Source of the DNA: Triglochin maritima
Taxonomy: Eukaryota > Streptophyta > Magnoliopsida > Alismatales > Juncaginaceae
Length of the DNA stretch: 64,000 nucleotides
NCBI GenBank assembly: GCA_963682175.1
Contig: OY821791.1
Coordinates: 15,838,542-15,902,541, forward strand
Direction: 5' to 3'
A program made the translations under genes and the position numbers. The notes under the pieces were generated by a model that was given only the letters and a program-made list of their open reading frames with translations, searched no databases and was not told the DNA's origin. Below, in pieces: positions 23,049 to 34,791 of this stretch. Every line of letters begins with the position of its first letter. Position 1 is the stretch's first letter.

Positions 23049-24129
23049 GATTTTGCTAGTCCCTAGCAAAGCAAAATATAAGAAAATGAAAACAGGGAAA
23101 TCCTAACTCACTTTCGTAGGAATCACGGTTGCACTTAGCATGTGCAACAAGCCTTTAAACCTCCAGGTTGCCTTAGAGGACGAGTTTTGTCTCGTGAGGG
23201 TTTTCAGTTGACACACCCACAAAGTCTTAATTCAACATTCCATTAATAGCTCTTAATACTTCTGCCTTAACCTTATACATCTCACTTAAAGTTCTCGCAT
23301 GCTCATTATACAGTTCTAACTTATAAAAAGTTTGACTTGGTCTTTATTCCTCCAACATTCACACCACTAACCCTTCTACACATGTTATCACATAAATTAT
23401 TTTGCACGCCTCCTCTGGTGGTGAAGTATCATTTGGATCAACCATGGCATGGATCATTCCTTTAGCTTTGGGCCTTGAGTATCTTAAAGTATTTATTTAT
23501 TTTTATCCTTTTTCCGTGATTCAACACATTTGCTTTTCTTTTTGACACTTATACCCTTTTTGCATTCGTGTAGCGAGTTTGGTCGATAATCCTGAGCTGG
23601 CAGACTCAAGTTACCGGGTTTCAAGATACCCCTACGGACCAGTGACTCGAAGGCTTGGGCTTTTGTAATCATTTTGCAAAATGTGTTTTCCTCACTTTAT
23701 TTTTACTTTTATTTTCCTCAAGGCTTAATTGCTATTAGAAGTCCACACTTCCCGGTATATTTTCCTCAACCTCTGCTTTTTATCAACCACTTCAAAGATT
23801 TGATTCATCCAATTTAAGTGCATACATGTCTTACAAGGGTCATGGGTTATTTCTTTGGAACCTAGATTTATGTCATAATTTCTACAAGCAGAACTATATA
23901 ATAAGGAACAAAAACTTAATGCAATTTGTACACGGGTTTTGGCAGTTCAGTCTTAAGCTATGTCATAGAATATTGATTTTTTTTTAAATAAAACAAACAA
24001 ATAGATATATACATAGATAAACACCCCCCCACACCTAAATCATGCATTGTCCTCAATGTATGCATAGATAAAATAAATGCACTTATTACCTGAGTCGGCT
24101 TGCGGTAGAGGGGTTGAGTTTGCTCAGAG

Positions 24130-26694
24130 TCAACCGTAATCAGAACTGGATTGAATGACACCATGTTGGTGCATGTATCCAGTTGAATTGTTCCCCATGT
24201 TGACTTGAGGAAAAGATTCCACTCTTCTCACTTGAATTGGTTCGCTTGTTTGCTCGAGTGATGGTGGTTGGGTAAATGAATTACTCCCTTTTTTCTTACA
24301 TCCTTTTTGCTTATGTGATGATTTATTTGATTCAGAAATCTGATAAATACGTGCTCTCATCACAACATCACTTGGGTTGCATATTATTTCTGGCTCATTA
24401 TCAATATGGAAGATATTAAATTCTGCTTTTAAGTTCCCGAAAGATAATTGCATGAGCCCATTTCGACAGTTTATTAATGCTTCCGAAGTGGCTAAAAAGG
24501 GTCTACCTAAAATTACAGGGATTTGTCGATTAGGATTTACAACAGGTTCAGTATCAAGTACGACAAAATCCACTGGATAAATGAAGTCACCAACCTTAAT
24601 CAAAACGTCCTCTACTATACCTCTCGGTTTCTTAACAGAACAATCAGCGAATTGGAGGGTTGTCCTAGAGGGTTTCAGTGGACCAAGGTTGAGTTGCTCG
24701 TAGACAGAAAATGGGAGCAAGTTAACGCTTGCACCAAGGTCTAGAAGGGCTTTATTGATAAACGTATCTCCTATTGAACATGAAATTGTGGGACACCCAG
24801 GGTCCTTATATTTTATAGGAGATGTGTTGGAAAGAATAGAGCATATGTTTGCAGTTAAGAATGCCTTCTTTGGTACATTCGTTTTTCTCTTTTTAGTGCA
24901 CAAATCTTTCAAGAATTTAGCATAAGCAGGTATTTGTTGAATCATATCTAAGAGTGGAATATTCACCTTAACTTGCTTAAATACTTCTAAGATTTTCTCC
25001 ATTTGTGCACTTGAGCTCTTTTTGAGTCTATTGGGAAATGGGGCTTTAGGAACATAGACTCGCTCAGGTTCAGGTTGAGCTATGGGTTCAGGTTGTGTAG
25101 GTGGGTTGGGCTTTTCAATTTGGACGTCAGGTTCAATGGTCAGGTCATATGTGGTTGCTTGATGGCTAGATTGATTAGACATTCTAGGGTTTACCACATT
25201 GTTATCAACTTGTCGTCCGGACCGTAATGACACTACTGCATTGATTTGTTGGAACGGTCCTTCCTCGTTAATCATTTGAACCGGTCTGGGGTTGTTATTT
25301 CCTGAGGGTGGTTGATAAGATTGATATTGATTATTAGTTCTTGGGTTCACCTCAGGTTGACTTGGAAATTGACCCTTTTCTCTTTCACCTACTATTTGCG
25401 CTAATTGGCTGACTTGTGTCTCTAGCCTTTGGAATGATTGGTTGGTTGTTTGTATAAAAGTTTTCATTAAATTTTCCAAGTTTGTCAACCTAACTTCATG
25501 ATTTCCATTGTTATTACCCCCAGATGATGTATTATTTTGGTTATATGGGTTTGGTTGTTGTCTAGGAGGTTGACCTTGTTGGTTCCACGAAAAATTGGGA
25601 TGATTACGCCAACCCGGGTTGTAGGTTGATGCATAAGGATCATTTCTAGAATGGTTAAACGTGGCATTAACATGTTCCAAGTCTACACAGTCCTCCATTA
25701 AATGACCAGTCTGACCACATCTAGAGCAAGGGGTAGGGGATGCTTGTCGGGTTTGGTTTTGCAGCTCTAAACTTTCCATTCTACGCATAAGGGTGGCTAG
25801 TTTTGCCTCAGCCGCTATGTTGGCATCTACAGCTAAGACACCTGGTTTGAGTTGACTTGCTATTCTAGATCCAATACTCGGGTTAAGCGGTGTTCTAGCA
25901 TTGTCCCATTGCATACTGTTTTCAGCTAAATCCTCAAGAAAAGTCCAGGCATCATTTTCATTTTTCGACATAAAGTTCCCTTGGCTTACAGATTCTACCA
26001 TAACCCTAGATGTGGGTGTCAATCCCTCATAAATAATTTGACATAATTGCCATCTCGGAATTCCATGATGAGGGCATTGGGTCAGAACACTTTTGAATCT
26101 TTCTAGATAGGAATAGAACGGCTCGCTCTCAGACTGAACGAATGCAACAATTTCATTCCTAATCCTCATAGTCTTATGGTTGGGAAAATATTTTTTCAGG
26201 AACACTTGAACAAACTCAGCCCAACTCCTAATAGATCTTTCGGCTAGACTATATAGCCATTTCTTAGCGTCATCCTTCAGTGCTAGAGGCACGAATTTCA
26301 GACGTACTGCCTCCTCAGGGATATGCTGGTATTGCATAAGAGAGCAGATTTCCTCAAATTCTCTAAGGAAGAGATATGGGTCTTCCCTAGAGGTGAACTT
26401 AGGCAGCATACTCATGTATTGTGCCTTAAGTTCGAAATCGCGACCCGGTATGGTGGGCATAACGATGCACGATGGCTGAGCAGCCATCGTTGGGTAGCAC
26501 CGATCCCTCAGAGTTATAGGTTGCGCAACAGGCGGGTCCACTACGTTTTCACCCATTAGATCCGGGTGAGGTGGTGCAACAGGTGGAATGGGGTTAAGTT
26601 CCAGACTGGAATCTAGATTAACTCGTGAGAGTCGATTACTCAAGTCCCGAATCCAAATCTGAGTGCACCGGGTTGAATCAATTTTTGAATTCAA
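24130..26694 (-). CDS. Gag-protease polyprotein of element B (854 aa, intact)
   Basis: This single uninterrupted frame encodes capsid, nucleocapsid and aspartic protease. From about residue 90 it has the Athila gag core (YMSMLPKF, DPYLFLREFEEICSLM, LKDDAKKWLYSLAERSI, VFLKKYFPNHKTMRIRNEI, IIYEGLTPTSRVMVES). Near residue 320 there is a CCHC knuckle, CSRCGQTGHLMEDC. A Gln/Asn/Pro-rich linker follows, then LRSGRQVDNN, the VFKQVKVNIPLLD block, and a protease with LLDLGASVNLLP near residue 660 and VILGRPFLATSEALINCRNG. It ends without any polymerase. The chosen start is the first methionine, and the conserved gag begins well after it. Its open state contrasts with the broken gag of A. Confidence 0.93.
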   Translation of the reverse strand: MNSKIDSTRCTQIWIRDLSNRLSRVNLDSSLELNPIPPVAPPHPDLMGENVVDPPVAQPITLRDRCYPTMAAQPSCIVMPTIPGRDFELKAQYMSMLPKFTSREDPYLFLREFEEICSLMQYQHIPEEAVRLKFVPLALKDDAKKWLYSLAERSIRSWAEFVQVFLKKYFPNHKTMRIRNEIVAFVQSESEPFYSYLERFKSVLTQCPHHGIPRWQLCQIIYEGLTPTSRVMVESVSQGNFMSKNENDAWTFLEDLAENSMQWDNARTPLNPSIGSRIASQLKPGVLAVDANIAAEAKLATLMRRMESLELQNQTRQASPTPCSRCGQTGHLMEDCVDLEHVNATFNHSRNDPYASTYNPGWRNHPNFSWNQQGQPPRQQPNPYNQNNTSSGGNNNGNHEVRLTNLENLMKTFIQTTNQSFQRLETQVSQLAQIVGEREKGQFPSQPEVNPRTNNQYQSYQPPSGNNNPRPVQMINEEGPFQQINAVVSLRSGRQVDNNVVNPRMSNQSSHQATTYDLTIEPDVQIEKPNPPTQPEPIAQPEPERVYVPKAPFPNRLKKSSSAQMEKILEVFKQVKVNIPLLDMIQQIPAYAKFLKDLCTKKRKTNVPKKAFLTANICSILSNTSPIKYKDPGCPTISCSIGDTFINKALLDLGASVNLLPFSVYEQLNLGPLKPSRTTLQFADCSVKKPRGIVEDVLIKVGDFIYPVDFVVLDTEPVVNPNRQIPVILGRPFLATSEALINCRNGLMQLSFGNLKAEFNIFHIDNEPEIICNPSDVVMRARIYQISESNKSSHKQKGCKKKGSNSFTQPPSLEQTSEPIQVRRVESFPQVNMGNNSTGYMHQHGVIQSSSDYG

Positions 26695-27735
26695 ATTCCA
26701 AATTTAAATTCCAAATTTAATTTCAAGAATTAATTACAATTTTTTTTTAAAGGAAACAAACAATAGAAAGGTAAGGATGAGAAGGGAAAGAAGACTCAGA
26801 CGAGAAGGGAAACTTAACTCTAAAGGATAAAAATTAGGGTTGGTCAGAAATTTCCTGAACAAGCACGGTCAAAACAATCCTAGACCTAGTGTCACTTAGA
26901 TCTAGACGACTCCTAACTGGTTGAGTCGAATTGATTTGCTTGATTCACCTCCCTCACCAATCAAACCAAGTTGGCCAGTTAGTGTATAGCTAGTGGGGGC
27001 GCTTCCGACAGAGTCGGTGCCAATTAGACAACCACGTCGCTTGGAAGACTTTCGTCGACACAAAAACACTTTCTAGACACCAAATTGAATTCAATTAGCT
27101 TCAGGTCATAGCAAGTCAAACCAATCTCCTCCTTAATTGAGTCCGAGTCCTTAGGGGCCAATGTCTAATTGATTTTAAATTTTAGGCTTAGGCGACACTT
27201 CAGGATTGTGGTTTGTGGGCTACGGGAGGGTGATGAAATCCCCACCGTATCTTTTCCTACGGAGTTGCCCTTAAGATAGTTTAACTTAAATCTAGCAAAG
27301 ATAGTCAAACAATGGTCCTTTTAATGGGGGCAATTGCAAGGTTGTATGCAGCTAAATTATATGCTCTAATGCAATCGCTAAAAACCTCGATACGTACTTT
27401 GCCTCTAGCAATCTTCAACAAGTACTAATTTGCAAGAATTTAGCAAGAATAATGCAAACAAAACATTATATGATGCATGCACTAAGGTCTTTCTAATTTT
27501 GCCAATTTTAGGTCAGAGTTGAATTATTGCCAATTATGGAATTGTAACCCTAACACGTGCAATTCTACGAAAGGAAACTTTTCAACTATTCAGATTTTAC
27601 GAGAAAGGCAAGAAAAGTTACCTCCGCAATGCTCAGTCGGGTTCGCCGCCCGCTCTCGGAGATTCCAGTAGCTCAATGCGACCACCCAGAGATGCCGACG
27701 TCGCCCTCAAAATTTGAAGACCGGAAGACCAACCT

Positions 27736-27788
27736 GTGCGGCGTTTTCGCCGCAAATGCTTCTTATGGTGCGGCGGATTCGCCGCTCT
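27736..27788 (-). repeat. Twin GCGGCG dyads in element B leader
   Basis: TGCGGCG-TTTT-CGCCGCA and GCGGCG-GATT-CGCCGC hairpins start 32 bp apart (27,736 and 27,768). The LTR pair has the same spacing (22,513 and 22,545). Confidence 0.8.
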
Positions 27789-27921
27789 TTAAGCTCAGAA
27801 TGCGCTCGTTTTTCGCCGCGCGCTCTGTTGTCTCCTGAAACACAAATCCAAATACTTAGATCGCGCACAAGATAAACAGGAAAAATCGAAAACACAAAAA
27901 CAACAAAAATCTGCGCCGCCT

Positions 27922-27938
27922 CCCCGGCAACGGCGCCA
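27922..27938 (-). other. Primer-binding site of element B (tRNA-Asp)
   Basis: Read on the plus strand, CCCCGGCAACGGCGCCA equals the 3' end of plant tRNA-Asp including CCA. On the minus strand it is the perfect 17-nt complement, six bases from the 5' LTR. Confidence 0.92.
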
Positions 27939-27944
27939 AAAACT

Positions 27945-29126
27945 TGATGAAAATTAAATTTATACCGCAAGTGCACGGCGTCAATGAAGACGTGGCAAGT
28001 ACGGGTCGAACACAAGGAGGGAGAGATTTCGTTGTTAGTGTTATTTCGATTGTGGGAGAGAAAGGAGAGAAGAATTAATTTGGGTTTTTGGGGTTTTTGA
28101 TTTAATTATCTAAAGCAAGAAACAAGAACAATTAAAACTAAAAACAAGAATAAAGATGGAGAATTCCGTCGGGTGGAGGTCTAGACTTAGGTTTAGATTG
28201 GAGAATGGAGAAACTTGAAATAAATCATGTTAGTTATGAAGCATTACAAGATAAATGATTTAACATAAACTCAAGTAATCAAAATATACTAATCACGAAC
28301 TTAAAACAATAACATGCATTCATCTTCTCTACCCCTAATTCCATCACCTCCACCCTTTGGAAAGAGTTAGAAACTCATGGAGGGAGGAAGAAGAAGGGAT
28401 CCTAGAGACATTAAGAAAAGAAAATTAAAACAAAACAAAATAAAACAGAATTTTATTACTAATGATCCAAGACCAAAGGTTCAAAGATGTGTTACATTCG
28501 TCCTACAGGGCTATTTATAGCCGATACAGGGGATACCAATACATAAAAGGATAGTACACGCGTCGACCCGACACTGGACGAAAATCGGGCACACAGATCA
28601 CCTCTGGTGCGGCGAAATCGCCGCACAATGCATGGGAGGTGCGGCTAATTCGCCGCCCAGGTTGATGGGATCGAGTCCGGATTTCTGCGGTGCGTTTATG
28701 GCATGATTTGATCTTTATTTGTGCGTCTGGATGATTTGTTTCCATTCTTTTGAGCTCCGGATTAATTACTTCCATTGTTGGAGATTTATATTTGATTTTT
28801 CTTTTGACTTTCTCCACACAATAACTTGGTCCTTTTATTTTGCAATTAGGTCCTTGGCATTTTGCAATTAAGTCCTTGACCTTTTTGTAATTAGCTCCTT
28901 GAATGCTTTTATGCTTGGATGCATTTCTATTTGAAACCCGATAAACTTGAACTCGGTCTTTATGATAGAAATGAATCTTTTGCACGCGTTTATGCTCGGA
29001 ATGTGGGTAATTTGCATCCAGGTCCCTGTATTCTGTAAATACGACTAAACACATACCTTAGTAGCATTTATTGATATAAAAGTAATCTAAATGAAAGACA
29101 TATGATGCAATGTATGCAATGCATCA
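27945..29126 (-). repeat. Element B 5' LTR
   Basis: The same length as the left copy (1,182 bp), it ends directly at the CTGAC duplication. It is the upstream LTR for the minus-strand gag. Confidence 0.92.
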
Positions 29127-29131
29127 CTGAC

Positions 29132-29632
29132 CCTAGGAGAATTACACTCCAACAAAGAAAAAAAAAGATGAAAAGTAGAAGAAAAAAAAGGTAATGCAAA
29201 TAAGAACCTTGATAGACTTTACACTTTGTATCACTTGAGGATGTTGAGGTTGTCAATGTCTTTCACTTAAACCGTTATTTAACTTGCATGAATGGTTCAT
29301 TAGGCTAGGTGTGTGGACCGAATACCTATATAAAGTCGGCCTGTTGGATTACCGCGTCCAATGATCGATAAAAATGAGTCCATCGAGTCGAGTTTCTAGA
29401 TTGAATAATGCATCTATGTTCGAATTTTGTGGGAATATCCGCTGAAAACCCTCAAGAGACAACACTTGTCCTTGGCGACAAGGGGGTTTAACGGCTTGTT
29501 GCACATGCTAAGTGCAACCATGATTCCTACGAAAGCGAGTTAGGATTTCCTTATTTTTCGTATGTTTTTTCCTTTCTTTTTTCTCTTTCTATGTTTTGCT
29601 CGGGACTAGCAAAAGTTAGGTATGTGGGTATT
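29132..29632 (+). other. Element A, remainder of 3' internal region
   Basis: It continues the non-coding tail of A interrupted by B. It includes GCTCGGGACTAGCAAAAG, matched in B beside its 3' LTR, and ends in GGTATGTGGGTATT, the likely polypurine tract. Confidence 0.7.
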
Positions 29633-30960
29633 TGATTGACATCATTTCATGCTTACATTTGTATCATATATCCATTATCTTTCACATAAACAATGCTACG
29701 TAACAAATGTTTGAATTTCATAAATAAATAGGTTTGAAGATAAGAGGCATAAAAGGACTCAAAAGCAAGAAAAAGACTGAGTTGAGAGACTCGAGGACTA
29801 AGATGCAAGATCGAAGGACCTGAATGTAAGATCGAAGTACCAATGAGCAAACAAGAATACTCCACACCATCATGGGGAGTATTTTGGCAATTCTATTCGG
29901 GTCGGAGCTCCAGCAAGCGAAGTAGATGCATCAAAGACAAACAAAGACATCCAGAAAATCCCAGAAGAAAACCCAGCGTGATCCAAACCCTGTAGACCGC
30001 CAATTATCGGTCTGGGACCGCTGATTGGCGGTTCGGGTTGCTCCGGATCCGCTAAGATTTCTTTGGGTCGTGTATTAGAGTGTGTTTAGTCTATTTCTCG
30101 TATATGTTTAGTCACATACCGGGGGATTATCCCGGATTACCTTTCTTTATGGCTATAAATAGAACTCTCCCTCCTCTCTTGTATCACATCTCTCTCTTGG
30201 TGGTCATCCTCTCTAATAGGAGTAAAAGCCTTGAAGCAAAAACCCTGGTGGAGAGAGGCTACTTGTAATTGAGTGAGTAATAATAGATTTTTTGTTAAGT
30301 TTTCTTCATATTGTCTTGTCTTTTCAATTCTTGCATACTCAATTAATTTGTTGTTTTAGTCTTCTTATAATTAGTTTAAGCATGTTTTCTTTCCTTAGTA
30401 TAAATGTCAGTTTAAATATGTGTGAGTAGTTTCATCCCCTTTGGGGGTGGAGTAGATGTATATACATGTTATGTAGATCGTATGAATGCTAGACATTGTT
30501 GTTTGTGAGAAATGTTAGTATGCTTGTTTGAATTAATAAGAACTTTTACTTGATGGTTTCTGTCATAATGTTTAGGTACATTCCATGCTTGTTTATGTTC
30601 TTAATAACAAACTTGTCATGCTCATATTAATCACCAAGGTTAGTGCTTTAAATGATAGGTCTTGCCATTAGGTACTTCTTTTGCATTAACAAACACTAAC
30701 TACACTTGAGCTTATCGTATGCATTCACCACACTTATTTCATGTGTACACACACACTCCACTCCTTAGGGGTTTTTCCCATTCCTGAGATTTATCTTTCT
30801 TCTTAGTAGTTGTTTAACTTAGTTTAGTTCATTTCGTGCTTTCATTTCCTCATTTCTAGTTTACTAGTTTAGTTTAGTGTAGTTTAGTTAATCAATCATT
30901 TCTCTCCTTTCTTTCTCACTCGGCTTCGAAGAAACTAAAGTCGACACACTTACCTGTGGA
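29633..30960 (+). mobile_element. Element A 3' LTR, truncated
   Basis: It matches 12,957-14,280 along its whole length, then stops at CCTGTGGA, about 80 bp short of the expected end. It carries the twin dyad at 29,995 and 30,016 (21 bp). At 30,961 it runs straight into the leader of an opposite-facing relative. Confidence 0.9.
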
Positions 30961-32551
30961 ATGGATGTACATCCTCCCTCGCAACTGCGCCAAAAACTTG
31001 ATTGATTCGTTTAAATTAACCGCAAGTGCACAACCGCGTTGAAGATGTGGCAAATACGAGTCGATCCACAGGCAAGTGTGTCGACTTTAGTTTGTGCGAA
31101 TGCGAGTGGGAAAGAATGAGAGAAAGGAGTTATGATCTAAACTACACTACAATGCAAAAGGAAATGGAAAATAAGCAATAATACTAAACCCCATAGGGGG
31201 TACAGAAAGAATGTGAATATAAAGATATGTGTATGTGTGTGTTCAATTATGCTCACCACAGCATGTAGTGCATGAAAATCATAAAACTAAATCCAACTTT
31301 GCCTCCAGATGAAATAAGATAACACAATATCATTAAAACATACAAGACAATAATTGGAATGAAGCTAAATGAACTCATGTATAAAGACAAAAACCTCACT
31401 ATGCCTCCACATGAAATAAGATTTAGACAATCATTAAACCATACAAGACATTAACCAAGGTAAAAGACAACAAGAGTACATGCAACTACAAGTCATGTTT
31501 CCTTCATCATTTCCATCCATATCCTCACCTTATCATTTCCCATAAAATAGGTTCACTAATCTAAGCATATGCTAAACTTCATTCAAGAGGATTAGCATAT
31601 CAAAGACAAGAGTGAAATCTCATTAGATGGTTATGAAAATCATGGAAGGTTCAAAGAATTAAGATAAGACACACATAATACATCACATAATCATATCACA
31701 TATTTCTCCACCCCCCAAATGGGGATGGAACTACGCATTAATCATTACACTACAACCTACATTAACAAAATGAAACATTTGACTGAAAGGAAATTAAACT
31801 AAGCAAGCAAGAAATATTAAAGAAGCTAATTGAAAGGAAATTTAACTAAAGAAGCATGCAAGACATATGAAAGAAAATTAAACTAAGAAAGAAACAACAT
31901 AACTAAAGGAAACTTTATTAATTTCAAACTTACAATACAAGTAGTCTGTCTCCACCAGGATTTTTGCTTCAAGGCTTTTACTCCTAGCAGAGAGGATGAC
32001 CACCAAGAGAGTGATGAATACAAGGGATGAGGAGTTCTACTTATAGTCAAAGAAAAAGGTAATCCGGGACAATCCACTGGTATGGGACTAAACATATACC
32101 AGAAATAGACTAAATACACTATAATACGCGAGACAACGAAATCTTAGCGGATCTGGAGCAACCCGGACCACCAATCGGCGGTCTACAGGGTTTGGATAGG
32201 GTTGTTGTTTCGTGTGGCTTTTCTGGATGTCTTTGCTTGTGTTTGATGCATCGAAGTCGGTTGCTGGAGCTCCAGACCGAATAGAATTGCCAAAATACTC
32301 CCCATGATGGTGTGAAGTTTCTTCATTTGCTCATTGGTCAATTGGTTTTGCATTCAGGTCCCTCTCTCTTGCATCTTAGTCCATAAGTCTTGCAACTTAG
32401 TCATTTTTCTTACTTTTGAGTCCTTTTTGTGTATCTTCTCCTCAAACCTACTTATTCCTGAAACTTAAACATTAAACTCGTTACGTAACATTGTTTAGGT
32501 GAAAGATAACAGATATAAGACACACATATATGCATTATATGTTGTCAATCA
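30961..32551 (-). mobile_element. Element C: leader stub and 5' LTR of an inverted Athila relative
   Basis: On the minus strand this is an LTR (30,999-32,551, starting TGATTGACAAC, ending GAATCAATCA) followed by a degenerate Asp-tRNA primer site (CGCAACTGCGCCA on the plus strand at about 30,980-30,992). Internal sequence is lost after about 40 bp. It carries one GACCACCAATCGGCGGTC dyad at about 32,166. Its end is an inverted copy of the end of the adjacent A LTR. Confidence 0.85.
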
Positions 32552-33185
32552 ATCTTCCATACAAAGCTTCCTCCAATAAGGATTTGTCACCAACCTCAAT
32601 TAGGAAAAAAACTAGATCTAAAGGTTGAGGAAGATGAAAAGTAGGAAAATGGTTATTATTTATAACTTACATTACATATGCACCCTTCAAATCTAAAACA
32701 ATATAGATCGCAATCTGGATTGGTGGAGCATAGTATGGGCAGTCCTGTCAGGTTACAAGAGCAAGGTCGGGCGAATCGAAGCTACAATATTCACTAATAG
32801 TAGATTTGGATCTAACTCGATTTCACCAACAACTTAATCTCTCTTTATCTCCCACGTGGGGCTGAACCCTGCTTTACGTGGGTGCCCGAGAATGTCCTTA
32901 ATTGCATGAAAAAGGCCTTGGTTCTTGAACGTGTGGACCTTTTGCACTGGAACTTATTTCTCTTCCAATTAAATCCCTTAGCACCTAAAACCAGAAACAC
33001 CTAAAACCAAAACTCAATTAGCATAAATATGGGTAAAATAAAGAATTTATAATATGAATATGCAAAATGATCTGTTACGTACTAATCCTATTGCATGAAA
33101 TATGACCTCATTTTATAAAAGTTAGGCTTCCATCATCCTTTGCATCTTGGTTCAACGGTCAATGTTTGTTCAGACTTACGGTCCA
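32552..33185. other. Fragment with LTR-like tail
   Basis: Non-coding. From about 32,940 to 33,110 it matches the U3-side end of the next LTR (CCAGAAACAC, GGGTAAAATAAAG, TATGAATATG), so part of it is another minus-strand LTR remnant of the A/C/D family. The rest is unassigned. Confidence 0.55.
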
Positions 33186-34234
33186 TGATTGATCAGTTAT
33201 AATACCGCAAGTTTACGACCGTGATGAAGCGGTGGCAAGTACAGGTCGAGTCTACAGGGAGTGCATGCGAGTCGAAATCCATCATACTCGAGTAGGGAAA
33301 GAAGAAATGAATGAGGTCGGAATTACACTACGATGCGTATGAAATTGAAAAACAAACAATAAAAAACAAAACCCCTTAAGGGGTAGAGGGAGAAAGAGAA
33401 TACGAAAATATGTGTATTTATGCGTGTTCAAATGTGCTCATCAAAACATGTCATTTATGGAATCCATCAAACTCAACTCCAACTTTGCCTCCACATGAAA
33501 TAAGATAAAACATTATCATTAAAACATACAAGACAATAATTGAAATGAAGCTAATATGTTCACATGCATCGTGACTCAAATCCAACTATGTTTCCACATG
33601 AAATAAGATTTTTCGCAATCATTAAAACTAGGGGTGTCAATGGATATTCGAATATCCGAACATCCGTCCGTATCCGTATTCGAATTTGGACATTCAATCC
33701 GCGAAAAAATATCTGTAAGACCGTATTCGTATCTGTAATATCCTTAATCCTTCTTAAGACTAATCATGTTTTGGCTTTGATTAGGTGCTTGATTGGGTGG
33801 TTTAAGATGGAGGGCTGAGATTGGTTTGGATGAGATGAGATGGATGGTGGTGATTTGGGGGAGAAATGTATATGTGGTGAGTGTGATTCTCTCTCCCCCT
33901 CTCTCTCGCATTTTCTCTCCCTCACCCGCTCAAACTCTCTCCCTCTCTCTGATCAGAGCTTTGGCGTGCGGAGGAGCTCGAGGTGTGGTTCTCGGAAGGC
34001 GAGGTGAAGCTCGGACGTTCGCCGGAGGGGAATAGATCGTTGATCGGTTGGTTTTCGCCGGAGGAGGTGCTTTGCGAGGAAAAGTTCGTTGTTGGGTCTT
34101 CGAGGGCTTATTCAAGTCTTCAAGGTATGTCAAGCTTTACTTTGATGCTCACTTATGCTTTGGTGGGTGTTGGGGTGGTCGACGGTAGGCCGGAGGGCTC
34201 GTCGGACCTGTGCAGCTGCGTTCTGCACTATAAT

Positions 34235-34746
34235 CGGTCGACCGGTGGCATGGTTCGGTCGACCGGTTGCAGAATAATTTGGGCGGAAACCCTTGCACCG
34301 GTCGAACGATACTCCTTGAGTGGTCGACCGGTGGTACGTTTTATCAAGGGGAGAAGGCCCTGGGTGTTTTCGATCGGACGGGGCCCCTTTGCCGGTCGAC
34401 CGAAAGCACTGTTGTAAGTCGGTTGGGGGCGTTGACCATCCAAACGGTCGACTGCCTTGTTGACTCGTTCGACCGGCGATTAAAAATAACTTAAGTTGGT
34501 TCGACCGTGAGATGTTCCGGTCGACCGGTGCACTACGCTTGAGTTTGGAGTTTTACTGGTCGTTTTCGGTCGACCGGTGAGTTTGGGTCGTTCGACCGTT
34601 GGTGCATATTACTGTGGCACAAGTTTTTAATGGTCGAATTCGGTCGAACGGGACCCCTTTGTCGTTCGACCGATTGACAGTTTTGTTGGTTGGGCCAGTC
34701 CTGCTGAGAGGATTCGGTCGACCGGTTGGGTGATTTCGTTCGACCG
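34235..34746 (+). repeat. CGGTCGACCG doublet array
   Basis: Pairs start at 34235/34256, 34299/34321, 34371/34393, 34641/34663 and 34715/34737, spaced 21-22 bp. The 34,641 pair is CGGTCGAACG with CGTTCGACCG, a perfect inverted repeat although neither half is a full palindrome. Confidence 0.9.
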
Positions 34747-34791
34747 TTTGGTTCGGTTTTTGTGTGTTCTTGTGCTGTGAAGTCAGCCCGA

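Larger units (their letters stand above)
21851..29126 (-). mobile_element. Element B: gag-protease-only Athila-like retrotransposon (7,276 bp, TSD CTGAC)
   Basis: It has two 1,182-bp LTRs (21,851-23,032 and 27,945-29,126) and perfect 5-bp duplications CTGAC (21,846-21,850 and 29,127-29,131). Its Asp-tRNA primer site sits beside the right LTR, and there is one intact gag-protease frame. No reverse transcriptase, RNase H or integrase is present in 4.9 kb of internal sequence, so it must be mobilised in trans. By eye the LTRs differ at only five positions, so insertion is recent. It lies in the 3' region of element A. Structure and content fit the class called TR-GAG. Confidence 0.93.
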
